Assembly: GCA_018816585.1 (NCBI GenBank)
Contig: JAHIVQ010000084.1
Location: 1-8,823 of the forward strand
Length of the DNA: 8,823 bases
Reading direction: 5' to 3'
Source of the DNA: Nanobdellota archaeon
GTDB taxonomy: Archaea; Nanobdellota; Nanobdellia; SCGC-AAA011-G17; JAFCDX01
Numbering within the stretch: the stretch's first letter is position 1; the number at the start of each line of letters is the position of its first letter. Positions 1 through 4,952 of this stretch are shown piece after piece. A program made the translations under genes and the position numbers. Below the pieces are notes generated by a model. It saw nothing but the letters and a program-made list of their open reading frames with translations. It did no database searches and was not told where the DNA came from.

Positions 1-141
1 ATTTGCTAGCTGCTGGATTGCTTCTGGTTCAACAGCCTGCATTAGTTTTTCTGATGCAAATATCACACCAGGAACTAACATAGAACCTGTTTTCTCCAGT
101 CTCCATTCATATTCACTTATTTTCTTTAGTTTGTCTTTCAT
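1..141 (-). CDS. rtcB: RtcB tRNA-splicing ligase, N-terminal fragment (partial at window edge)
   Basis: Only the first 47 codons lie in the window; the gene continues beyond base 1. The fragment reads MKDKLKKISEYEWRLEKTG, then SMLVPGVIFASEKLMQ. This matches the start of archaeal RtcB (a K-K-I-x-x-Y-x-W-x-I/L-x-K-T-G opening, then M-x-V-P-G-x-I-F/Y-A). RtcB joins 2',3'-cyclic-phosphate and 5'-OH RNA ends with GTP and Mn, and is the archaeal ligase for tRNA exons after endonuclease cleavage. Its metal and guanylylation residues lie further on and cannot be checked here. The ATG at 141-139 shares one base with the TAA stop of the NUDIX gene (TAATG), so translation is probably coupled. It is the third gene of an operon led by archease, the known RtcB cofactor, which strongly supports the call despite the short fragment. 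Confidence 0.85.
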   Translation of the reverse strand, partial: MKDKLKKISEYEWRLEKTGSMLVPGVIFASEKLMQAVEPEAIQQLAN

Positions 142-548
142 TATTCAAATGGATTGAAGTTTTGCTTTAAAAGATTTTGTATTGGTAAAAATAATGGTTT
201 TGGAAGATTATTCCATTCAATCCATTCCCACTTTTCAAATTTTTCTGGCTCTTTTAATTTAACTTCTCCAGAATCATAATCTGCAATAATATGTAAAGTT
301 ATATAATGTTTATCTTCATTTTTATGCAAATCATTAGTAACTGATTTTAGTTTAATATTTTTTATTTTTATTCCTGTTTCTTCCATAACCTCACGAATAG
401 CACATTCTTCTATACTTTCATTAAATTCTAAATGCCCACCTGGTGGACACCAAGTTCCACTACCATGAGAACCTTTTCTTTTTCCAAAAAGAATTTTATT
501 ATCTTTAAGAATATATACACCAACTCCAACTCTAACAAATTTATCCAT
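141..548 (-). CDS. NUDIX hydrolase, NUDT15/MutT-like
   Basis: This is a complete 135-aa NUDIX protein. The NUDIX box is intact: G38-x5-E44-x7-R52-E53-V-M-E56-E57-T-G59-I60, with E53, E56 and E57 as expected metal ligands. The lead-in KRKGSHGSGTWCPPGGHLE closely resembles NUDT15-type nucleoside-triphosphate diphosphatases, which hydrolyse (often modified) purine NTPs to NMP and pyrophosphate; the exact substrate cannot be read from sequence. I start it at the ATG at 548, one base after the archease stop codon. An in-frame TTG at 560 would add MIFK and overlap archease, and is less likely. It lies between archease and rtcB, sharing one base with rtcB. That placement suggests co-expression with the GTP-dependent ligase, but a link to ligation is inference and ordinary nucleotide-pool cleansing is the default role. 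Confidence 0.9.
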   Translation of the reverse strand: MDKFVRVGVGVYILKDNKILFGKRKGSHGSGTWCPPGGHLEFNESIEECAIREVMEETGIKIKNIKLKSVTNDLHKNEDKHYITLHIIADYDSGEVKLKEPEKFEKWEWIEWNNLPKPLFLPIQNLLKQNFNPFE

Positions 549-549
549 T

Positions 550-954
550 TTAAATATCAACTACAACTTGAACCATATAAGGTTTTTCTTTTATCTCCAT
601 ATCATTATAAGTAACTGCTTTTATATTAATTTTTATAGTATAATTATTCTCAAATTTATCTCCAACAAATTCTGCTTCAAGATGATTGTCTTTTATTCTT
701 ATATTCTTGACTTCATGCAAAAGAAAGGATTCTGTATCAAGTAAAATTAATAATTGTTCTAAAAAATTATATAATAAAGATTTCTTATCTATCCCATTCA
801 CTTTTATTTTATATGTTATTTTAGATTTTATCTTCTTGTAATCTGTCATAACTGATGTCATTGCCAGTGCAGCATTTATAAAACATTCTTCTAAAGATTT
901 ACCAAAAGCCTGGAATTTAGCATCTGCCCTGTGTTCAAGAAATTTGTATTTCAT
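550..954 (-). CDS. Archease, RtcB cofactor
   Basis: A 134-aa protein matching the archease family over its whole length. The N-terminus KFLEHRADAKFQAFGKSLEE corresponds to the family's FEHTADvgi.AyG.sleEaf, followed by NAALAMTSVMTD. Further on are LLYNFLEQLLILLDTE and the C-terminal KAVTYNDMEI...YMVQVVVDI, the usual end. The acidic residue D11 after HRA, D38 in the VMTD turn and the terminal DI fit the conserved metal-binding acids, though I assign these by recall. Archease promotes RtcB guanylylation and turnover in tRNA exon ligation and, in at least one archaeon, widens its nucleotide use. It is the first gene of a minus-strand operon with a NUDIX hydrolase (1-nt gap) and rtcB. The length is normal for the family. 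There is no Shine-Dalgarno before the ATG, and a TATA-like box about 25 nt upstream suggests a leaderless transcript. Confidence 0.93.
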   Translation of the reverse strand: MKYKFLEHRADAKFQAFGKSLEECFINAALAMTSVMTDYKKIKSKITYKIKVNGIDKKSLLYNFLEQLLILLDTESFLLHEVKNIRIKDNHLEAEFVGDKFENNYTIKINIKAVTYNDMEIKEKPYMVQVVVDI

Positions 955-974
955 AGTAAAAATAAAATTTAATA

Positions 975-985
975 AGTTTATAATG
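975..985 (-). promoter_or_regulatory. TATA-like box of the archease-NUDIX-rtcB operon
   Basis: On the minus strand the sequence CATTATAAACT lies centred about 26 nt before the archease ATG (954). That is the spacing expected for a leaderless archaeal transcript. It is called from position and AT-rich consensus only; the whole spacer is AT-rich, so a neighbouring TTATTAAAT could be used instead. Confidence 0.4.
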
Positions 986-1009
986 TTTTCTTTTAATTAG
1001 ATAAGTAAA

Positions 1010-1019
1010 CTATTTAAGA
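1010..1019 (+). promoter_or_regulatory. TATA-like box of the homing endonuclease gene
   Basis: CTATTTAAGA is centred about 26 nt before the ATG at 1040, with no Shine-Dalgarno, which fits a leaderless message. The background is very AT-rich, so this rests mainly on spacing. Confidence 0.35.
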
Positions 1020-1039
1020 TAAGGATACTTATATTTATT

Positions 1040-1804
1040 ATGAATTTAGATACATCTCAAATTGAATTTTCTCACAAAGATAGACTTAGAAAGATAAAAC
1101 TTCCTAAAAAATTAAACTCCCTTTTAGCTGAAGATTTAGGATTTCATATAGGAGATGGTCATATGTCAATTCAAATGTCAAATGAGGGTTATAAAAGATA
1201 TGGTTTTAATTATTCTGGAGATAAAAGATATGATAAAGAATACTTTAACAATATTTTAATTAAAAGAAAAAATAGACTTTTTAATATATCTTGTAAATCT
1301 AGAAATTATAAATATAAAAATGAAATTATTTGTACATTTAATTCTAAGGCTATTCTTCAATTTTTTAATAAAATCTTTTGTGTACCTCTGAATAAAAAAG
1401 ATAATATTTCTATACCTAAAATTATTTTGAATAGCAATAAAAAAGTTAAGGCAGCATTTTTAAGAGGATTATTTGATAGTGATGGATCTTTGTGTCTTAA
1501 AAATAGAAAAAATAATATTTACCCGACTATAAATCTAACCTCAAAAAGTAAAAGATTAATTGCAAATACCCTTCGTTTATTAAACGAATTCAAATTTTCA
1601 GTAACTAGTTATAACAGGGATCGTTATGATAAAAGAACATTTAAAAGATATAAGCAATCTTGTTTGGATATAAATGGGGCTAATATGGTTAAAAAATGGA
1701 TGAAAGATATAAGATTTAATAATAAAAAACATTTGATTAAATATTATAAATGGGCCCAGGGAGAGTCGAACTCCCGATCTTCACCTTACTTAGAATTCAT
1801 GTAA
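1040..1804 (+). CDS. Free-standing LAGLIDADG homing endonuclease overlapping a tRNA gene
   Basis: A 254-aa protein with two LAGLIDADG motifs, so it should act as a monomer. Motif 1 is LLAEDLGFHIGDG (residues 28-40, catalytic D39) and motif 2 is AAFLRGLFDSDG (138-149, catalytic D148). Each starts an alpha-beta repeat and the rest is Lys/Asn-rich and basic, as in archaeal DNA endonucleases of this class. No intein splicing motifs flank it and it is not inside an intron: it stands alone, pointing towards the tRNA-Val gene. The family-like end FNNKKHLIKYYKW is reached at residue 238. The last 17 codons (W238-M254) are the antisense of the tRNA 3' half, and the TAA stop at 1802-1804 lies in the anticodon loop. 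The reading frame thus appears to borrow the tRNA for its end, consistent with insertion or 3' erosion of a mobile gene at this spot. Target site unknown. Confidence 0.85.
   Translation: MNLDTSQIEFSHKDRLRKIKLPKKLNSLLAEDLGFHIGDGHMSIQMSNEGYKRYGFNYSGDKRYDKEYFNNILIKRKNRLFNISCKSRNYKYKNEIICTFNSKAILQFFNKIFCVPLNKKDNISIPKIILNSNKKVKAAFLRGLFDSDGSLCLKNRKNNIYPTINLTSKSKRLIANTLRLLNEFKFSVTSYNRDRYDKRTFKRYKQSCLDINGANMVKKWMKDIRFNNKKHLIKYYKWAQGESNSRSSPYLEFM
1787..1799 (-). other. 13-nt canonical BHB intron in tRNA-Val (37/38)
   Basis: The fold is anticodon stem TCACC/GGTGA, central helix CTTA/TAAG between exon bases 32-35 and the intron, 5' bulge CA|T and 3' bulge TA|A. Cleavage after the second base of each bulge removes TGAATTCTAAGTA and leaves the loop CTTACAA. 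The inner helix is almost absent: the six bases GAATTC can form only one or two pairs around a tiny loop, so this is close to a minimal intron. Confidence 0.88.
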
Positions 1805-1813
1805 GGGTGACGT

Positions 1814-1833
1814 TTGCTATCTTTTATCAAGAT
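1814..1833 (-). other. 20-nt non-canonical BHB intron in the tRNA-Val D-arm (between positions 23 and 24)
   Basis: The precursor folds as GCTA-(TGA)-TCTT-GATAA-AAGA-TAGC-(AAA)-CG. The 4-bp central helix GCTA/TAGC is flanked by 3-nt bulges TGA and AAA. Cutting each bulge after its second base (TG|A and AA|A) removes exactly 20 nt and restores the D-arm strand TGAC and G26. The inner helix is a perfect 4 bp with a GATAA loop. The outer helix on the exon side is weak (one G-C and two G-U pairs). Shifting the intron by one base gives the same mature RNA. Position 23/24 is not the usual archaeal intron site. Confidence 0.85.
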
Positions 1834-1877
1834 CATAGCCACTAGACCATGGGCCCATATAAGAATAATTTTAATGT

Positions 1878-1889
1878 ATTTTAAAAAGG
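1878..1889 (-). promoter_or_regulatory. TATA-like box of tRNA-Val
   Basis: Minus-strand CTTTTTAAAATA, preceded by a BRE-like AACC, is centred about 28 nt upstream of the tRNA 5' end at 1856, the standard archaeal spacing for a transcript starting at or near the mature end. Confidence 0.5.
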
Positions 1890-1930
1890 TTTTGTTTTAT
1901 TCAGAGATAAAAAATCAATTAAAACACAAG

Positions 1931-1941
1931 TTTTATAAATA
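1931..1941 (+). promoter_or_regulatory. TATA-like box of the nucleotidyltransferase gene
   Basis: TTTTATAAATA is centred about 28 nt before the ATG at 1964 with no Shine-Dalgarno between them, consistent with a leaderless transcript. Confidence 0.45.
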
Positions 1942-1963
1942 ATACTAAAAAATATATATTATA

Positions 1964-3475
1964 ATGGAAGAATCAGAGAAATTACCAAAAATGCCTGAAG
2001 AAATACCGGAAATACCAAAAGAAGTTAAGAAAAAATTAGATGCTTTAAAATCAAAATTAGAACAATTCAAGAAAATAATAACAAAAGAAAAAGACAGAAA
2101 TATTATAGGAATCTCTTTATTGCCCCCTGAAAAAGAGAGTAAAGATCTAATAAATGTTCTAATTCTAATAAATGCAGACCAGGAAAAAGACCCAATAACA
2201 TTTATGGATAAAATTGTAAAATTTGTTGAAAAAGAAGCGCAATCAATTGATAAAAATATAAAACCACGAGTTATGTCCTTATATGATTTAAGGGAATCTT
2301 GTTATGATGCAAAATATGAAATATTAAAAATGATTGCAATGTCTGCTCCATTATATGATCCAATGGATGTTTTGGCTGCATTAAGAATTTCTGAAATACA
2401 TAAAACAATGTCAATTAAAAAATTTGAGAAGTATATTATAAGTTATGTTGCAGCAGGTTCTTTATTCAGAGGAGAAAAAAGTAATGATATTGATGTTTAC
2501 ATTATTGTTGATGATACTGATGTAAAAAGAATGTCAAGAACAGAATTAAGAGACAAGCTTGGTGCAATTATACGTGGAATGGGAGCACAAGCAGCAGAAT
2601 TAACAGGAATAAAAAAACAATTTCACATTCAAACTTATATACTAACTGACTTTTGGGATTCTGTAAAGGATGCACATCCTGTTATTTTTACTTTGTTAAG
2701 AGATGGAGTTCCATTATATGATCGTGGTGTATTTATGCCCTGGAAATTATTATTAAAAATGGGTCGTATTAAACCAAGTCAGGAAGCAATTGAAATGCAG
2801 ATGGATATTGGTGAAAGACTAGTTGAAAGAACAAGATTCAAATTATTAAGTATTGTTGGAGAAGATTTGTATTATGCAGTATTAAATTCAGCACAAGCAG
2901 CTTTAATGTTATATGGAATAGCACCACCAACACCAAGAGAGACAATTAAATTATTAGATAAAATATTTGTCAAGCAGGAAAAAATGCTTGAAAAGAAATA
3001 TGTTGACATGCTTGAAAAAATATTTAATTATTACAAAGATATTGAGCACAGAAAAATAAAAGAAGTTTCTGGAAAAGATATTGATGATTTATTAAAAGAT
3101 TCTGAAGATTATTTGAAAAGAATAAAAAAATTATTTGAACAGATACGAAAAAAGAAAGATATTGAAAATACAAATGAGACTTATGATTCTTGTACAAAGA
3201 TAGCTAAAGAAATCCTTGAGATAAATAAAGTAAAATTCACAGATGCTAATTTATTAAGTTCATTCAAGAAAGTTGTTGAAGATGAAAGACTTCCTGAAAG
3301 TTTAGGAATTATACTAAAACAAGTAATTGATATAAAAAAGAATACTGCAAAAAAACCTACAACTCAGGAAATAGAAAAAATAAGAAGAGATGCAAGAATT
3401 TACATGAAAACCTGTGTTGATTATATTCAGAGAAAGAATCTTTTTGAATTAAATAAAATTAAAAAGGAAAAATAA
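1964..3475 (+). CDS. Tandem nucleotidyltransferase-domain protein with HEPN-like helical C-terminus, function unknown
   Basis: A 503-aa soluble, Lys/Glu-rich protein. Residues 1-44 are charged and Pro-rich, then likely coiled coil. The clearest domain is a polymerase-beta-like nucleotidyltransferase (about 145-255): AAGSLFRGEKSNDIDVYIIV carries the GS (165-166) and D175-x-D177 metal-binding pair. The third carboxylate expected on the later strand (FHIQTYIL, 220-227) is not evident, since Gln223 lies there. Residues about 45-135 look like a degenerate copy: KDLINVLILIN replaces the Asp pair with L62/N64, and both copies end alike (APLYD 128-132; VPLYD 249-253). Residues about 275-350 (ERLVERTRFKLLSIVGEDLYYAV...LNSAQAALMLYG) are helical and resemble HEPN domains that often pair with such transferases, but I see no clear R-x4-6-H RNase motif. 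More charged helices follow. It could be an RNA or protein nucleotidylating enzyme; no substrate can be named. It stands alone and converges with a minus-strand operon 7 nt away. Confidence 0.75.
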   Translation: MEESEKLPKMPEEIPEIPKEVKKKLDALKSKLEQFKKIITKEKDRNIIGISLLPPEKESKDLINVLILINADQEKDPITFMDKIVKFVEKEAQSIDKNIKPRVMSLYDLRESCYDAKYEILKMIAMSAPLYDPMDVLAALRISEIHKTMSIKKFEKYIISYVAAGSLFRGEKSNDIDVYIIVDDTDVKRMSRTELRDKLGAIIRGMGAQAAELTGIKKQFHIQTYILTDFWDSVKDAHPVIFTLLRDGVPLYDRGVFMPWKLLLKMGRIKPSQEAIEMQMDIGERLVERTRFKLLSIVGEDLYYAVLNSAQAALMLYGIAPPTPRETIKLLDKIFVKQEKMLEKKYVDMLEKIFNYYKDIEHRKIKEVSGKDIDDLLKDSEDYLKRIKKLFEQIRKKKDIENTNETYDSCTKIAKEILEINKVKFTDANLLSSFKKVVEDERLPESLGIILKQVIDIKKNTAKKPTTQEIEKIRRDARIYMKTCVDYIQRKNLFELNKIKKEK

Positions 3476-3482
3476 TTATTGT

Positions 3483-3854
3483 TTATTTTCCTTCCCATTC
3501 TCTAAAAATGTAACCAAATCGCATAACATTCTCAATAGTCCAACCATCAGAAATCCTCTTTCCAATAAGTATATCTTCTGGTTTAAAGGTTCCTTCTTCT
3601 CCAGGATAAGGCCCTGCAGTAATTCCAACTAAATTGCCCTCTTTATTCACAAAATAACATCTGTCTATGAGACCCCTATCAGAAGTTCTTATAATAGCCC
3701 CTTCAATAATTAATTTATTATCATATAAATTTTTGAAATATTCAAAACTATTAAAATGTGGGCATCTCATTTTTTCTATACAATTTTTAAGATATTCTTC
3801 AGTAGAATCAAATCCTTTTTCTTTTACAAAATCATCTATATATAATATTCCCAT
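3483..3854 (-). CDS. Hypothetical protein, 123 aa, second gene of a two-gene operon
   Basis: I do not recognise this protein. It is 123 aa, soluble, with no signal peptide or membrane segment. The N-terminal third looks helical (FDSTEEYLKNCIEKM). A C-P-H-F stretch follows at 31-34, then a beta-rich part (KLIIEGAIIRTSDRGLIDRCYFV) and a Gly/Pro-rich turn (TAGPYPGEEGTF), with an aromatic end (GWTIENVMRFGYIFREWEGK). The ATG at 3854 lies 2 nt after the stop codon of the 61-aa gene upstream, so the two are almost certainly co-transcribed. Codon use and AT content look like the neighbours. It is real rather than random because a plausible partner, promoter and start spacing exist and the opposite-strand frame here is weaker. 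It ends 7 nt from the convergent nucleotidyltransferase gene. Confidence 0.7.
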   Translation of the reverse strand: MGILYIDDFVKEKGFDSTEEYLKNCIEKMRCPHFNSFEYFKNLYDNKLIIEGAIIRTSDRGLIDRCYFVNKEGNLVGITAGPYPGEEGTFKPEDILIGKRISDGWTIENVMRFGYIFREWEGK

Positions 3855-3856
3855 TT

Positions 3857-4042
3857 TTATAGTTCTGCTGATTCCCCAATAATTAAAGCTATATCACGAC
3901 ACTTTTTTTGTTTATCACATTCATAACATTCAGTATAATGCCCTAACTTATATTCATTTAAATTTTTACCTCCGCCTTTACATGATGGTATGTATAAAGG
4001 GTTTGTTTTTTTCTCTAAACCATTAAAAGATATAGTTTCCAT
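3857..4042 (-). CDS. Hypothetical four-cysteine small protein, 61 aa
   Basis: I do not recognise this protein. It has four cysteines, C21, C39, C42 and C48 (C-x17-C-x2-C-x5-C), with H35 nearby, a spacing that could bind zinc or an Fe-S cluster. The core is GHYTECYECDKQKKCRDIAL, and the C-P/K/G-rich N-terminal half (PSCKGGGKN) would be loop. It heads a two-gene minus-strand operon: the 123-aa gene starts 2 nt after its stop. A TATA-like box sits about 27 nt before the ATG, and the region upstream is shared with the divergent eL33 promoter. It is short, so the coding call rests on the cysteine pattern, the tight spacing to the next gene and the promoter. Confidence 0.6.
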   Translation of the reverse strand: METISFNGLEKKTNPLYIPSCKGGGKNLNEYKLGHYTECYECDKQKKCRDIALIIGESAEL

Positions 4043-4062
4043 ACTTATATTTAGTATAAAAT

Positions 4063-4073
4063 TTTATAAATTT
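4063..4073 (-). promoter_or_regulatory. TATA-like box of the two-gene hypothetical operon
   Basis: Minus-strand AATTTATAAAATT lies about 21-31 nt before the ATG at 4042, divergent from the eL33 promoter about 35 nt away. Called from spacing and AT-rich consensus. Confidence 0.4.
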
Positions 4074-4095
4074 ATCCCTATAATTCAAGTTCAGA

Positions 4096-4111
4096 GAAAG
4101 CTTTTTAAATA
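4096..4111 (+). promoter_or_regulatory. BRE/TATA promoter of the eL33-uL16 gene pair
   Basis: GAAAGCTTTTTAAATA combines a purine-rich BRE-like GAAAG with a strong TATA-like TTTTTAAATA, ending 20 nt before the eL33 ATG at 4131. No Shine-Dalgarno precedes that ATG, so the transcript is likely leaderless. A similar GAAGCTTTAAATATT precedes ppsA, suggesting this is the strong promoter type in this genome. Confidence 0.55.
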
Positions 4112-4130
4112 CTAATTAAGCCTTAAAAAG

Positions 4131-4388
4131 ATGGAAGCAGTTGTTATAAATTACAGGCGTGGAAAGCACAGGCAGAATACTAATCAGATGATTCTAAAAA
4201 TAAGTGGTGTAGATAGCAAGGAAAAGGCTTCCAAACTTATTACTAAAAGAGTAGTATGGAAAAGCCCTGCAGGAAAGGAATTAATAGGGGAAATAAAGGC
4301 TGTTCATGGTAATAATGGTGCCTTAAGAGCATATTTTTCAATAGGATTACCAGGACAATCAATAGGAACAAAGGTAAAGGTGGAATAA
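4131..4388 (+). CDS. rpl35ae: Large-subunit ribosomal protein eL33 (L35Ae)
   Basis: An 85-aa protein matching archaeal L35Ae along its length. It opens with EAVVINYRRGKHRQNTNQMIL, continues through VDSKEKASKLITKRVVWKSP, and has the family's basic core G-K-E-L-I-G-E-I-K-A-V-H-G-N-N-G-A-L-R-A-Y-F, ending GLPGQSIGTKVKVE. It binds 23S rRNA in the large subunit and is restricted to archaea and eukaryotes. The length is typical. The ATG follows a strong BRE/TATA promoter with essentially no leader. The uL16 gene begins one base after its stop, so the two form one unit. Confidence 0.95.
   Translation: MEAVVINYRRGKHRQNTNQMILKISGVDSKEKASKLITKRVVWKSPAGKELIGEIKAVHGNNGALRAYFSIGLPGQSIGTKVKVE
4377..4383 (+). 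promoter_or_regulatory. Shine-Dalgarno site for uL16 inside the eL33 gene end
   Basis: AAGGTGG ends 6 nt before the uL16 ATG (4390). This downstream cistron has a ribosome binding site whereas operon-leading genes here look leaderless, a usual archaeal arrangement. Confidence 0.5.
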
Positions 4389-4389
4389 A

Positions 4390-4908
4390 ATGTCAACTCT
4401 AAGAAAAGGATGTTGTTATAGGCATTTGACAAGGCCATATACAAGAAAAAGTAAATTCAAAAAATTTTCATATATATCAACAATACCAGAATCAAAAATA
4501 GTTAAATTCAATTCTGGTGATATCAAAAAGCAGTTTGCTTATAAAATATTTTTAGTATCAAATGAAGATTTAAATATAAGACATAATGCACTAGAATCTG
4601 CAAGACAAGTAGTAAACAGAGATTTAGATCTTGCAATTAGTGGTTCTTATTTTTTCAGAATTAGGGCAATACCTCATCATATTCTAAGAGAAAACAAAAT
4701 GTTGACGGGTGCACACGCAGATAGACTGCAAACTGGAATGGCACATTCATTTGGCAAGCCTGCAGGAAGAGCAGCAAGAGTTCACAAGGGAAATAAGATT
4801 GCTGAAGCTCATGTTGATGAGAGTGGAATTGAAACTGTTAAAAAAGCATATAGAAAAGCCATCTCAAAATTACCTGGAAAGTATTCTATAAAAATAGAAA
4901 AAATATAA
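4390..4908 (+). CDS. rpl10e: Large-subunit ribosomal protein uL16 (archaeal L10e)
   Basis: A 172-aa protein of the archaeal/eukaryotic L10e form of uL16, which sits near the A-site and the peptidyl-transferase region. The start has RKGCCYRHLTRPYTRKSKFKK (family: R-P-x-x-C-Y-R..RPYTRK..), followed by FAYKIFLVSNEDLNIRHNALESAR and RIRAIPHHILRENKML. The hallmark segment then follows: GAHADRLQTGMAHSFGKPAGRAARV. The C-terminus KAYRKAISKLPGKYSIKI is normal and the length is typical. It directly follows eL33 with a one-base gap and its own Shine-Dalgarno. ppsA follows 44 nt downstream with a separate promoter. Confidence 0.95.
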   Translation: MSTLRKGCCYRHLTRPYTRKSKFKKFSYISTIPESKIVKFNSGDIKKQFAYKIFLVSNEDLNIRHNALESARQVVNRDLDLAISGSYFFRIRAIPHHILRENKMLTGAHADRLQTGMAHSFGKPAGRAARVHKGNKIAEAHVDESGIETVKKAYRKAISKLPGKYSIKIEKI

Positions 4909-4909
4909 G

Positions 4910-4923
4910 AAGCTTTAAATATT
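4910..4923 (+). promoter_or_regulatory. BRE/TATA promoter of ppsA
   Basis: AAGCTTTAAATATT lies in the 44-nt gap after uL16. With initiation about 25 nt downstream, the leader would be about 10 nt and just contain the GAGGTG ribosome binding site at 4944-4949. It resembles the eL33 promoter. Confidence 0.5.
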
Positions 4924-4942
4924 ATAAACAGACAATAGTTAT

Positions 4943-4949
4943 AGAGGTG
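4943..4949 (+). promoter_or_regulatory. Shine-Dalgarno site for ppsA
   Basis: AGAGGTG ends 3 nt before the ATG at 4953. It is a good complement to the 16S 3' end and fixes this start over any downstream ATG. The protein then begins MKNIVWFKDISEDDIGIVGGK, the expected N-terminus of PEP synthase. Confidence 0.6.
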
Positions 4950-4952
4950 TAA

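Larger units (their letters stand above)
1751..1856 (-). tRNA. tRNA-Val(UAC) with two introns
   Basis: On the minus strand the gene starts GGGCCCATGGTCTAGTGGC and ends with T-arm GGGAG-TTCGACT-CTCCC, acceptor strand TGGGCCC and discriminator A (1751). CCA is not encoded. Removing 20 nt (1814-1833) and 13 nt (1787-1799) leaves a regular 73-nt tRNA. It has a 7-bp acceptor (1850-1856 with 1752-1758), a D-arm GTCT/TGAC with one U-U mismatch, anticodon stem TCACC/GGTGA, loop CTTACAA and variable loop AGATC. The anticodon is UAC (1803-1801), hence Val, and the D-arm text GTCTAGTGGCTATGAC is typical of archaeal tRNA-Val. A TATA-like box lies about 28 nt upstream. The 3' third overlaps the end of the homing endonuclease gene on the other strand. 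Without both introns removed no cloverleaf forms, which is why a scanner allowing only a 37/38 intron may miss or mis-type it. Confidence 0.92.

Noticed and set aside
549..560. TTG start at 560 for the NUDIX gene (four extra residues)
   Set aside because: The ATG at 548, one base after the archease stop, is a better start and the NUDIX homology begins after it.
432..614. Plus-strand 60-codon frame over the NUDIX/archease junction
   Set aside because: It is the antisense of two well-identified genes and has no protein-like features.
1040..1804. Homing endonuclease encoded inside a tRNA intron
   Set aside because: The endonuclease gene lies outside the tRNA and on the opposite strand; the two introns are only 20 and 13 nt and cannot contain it.
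1751..1856. Reading the interrupted tRNA as tRNA-Glu or as a long-variable-arm tRNA (Leu/Ser)
   Set aside because: The D-arm resembles tRNA-Glu and the region before the T-arm could form a long hairpin, but no Glu anticodon fits. Removing the two BHB introns gives a regular tRNA-Val with UAC in a proper 7-nt loop.
3667..3882. Plus-strand 71-codon frame opposite the 123-aa hypothetical gene
   Set aside because: Hydrophobic low-complexity antisense translation with no promoter or partner; the minus-strand gene pair explains the region better.
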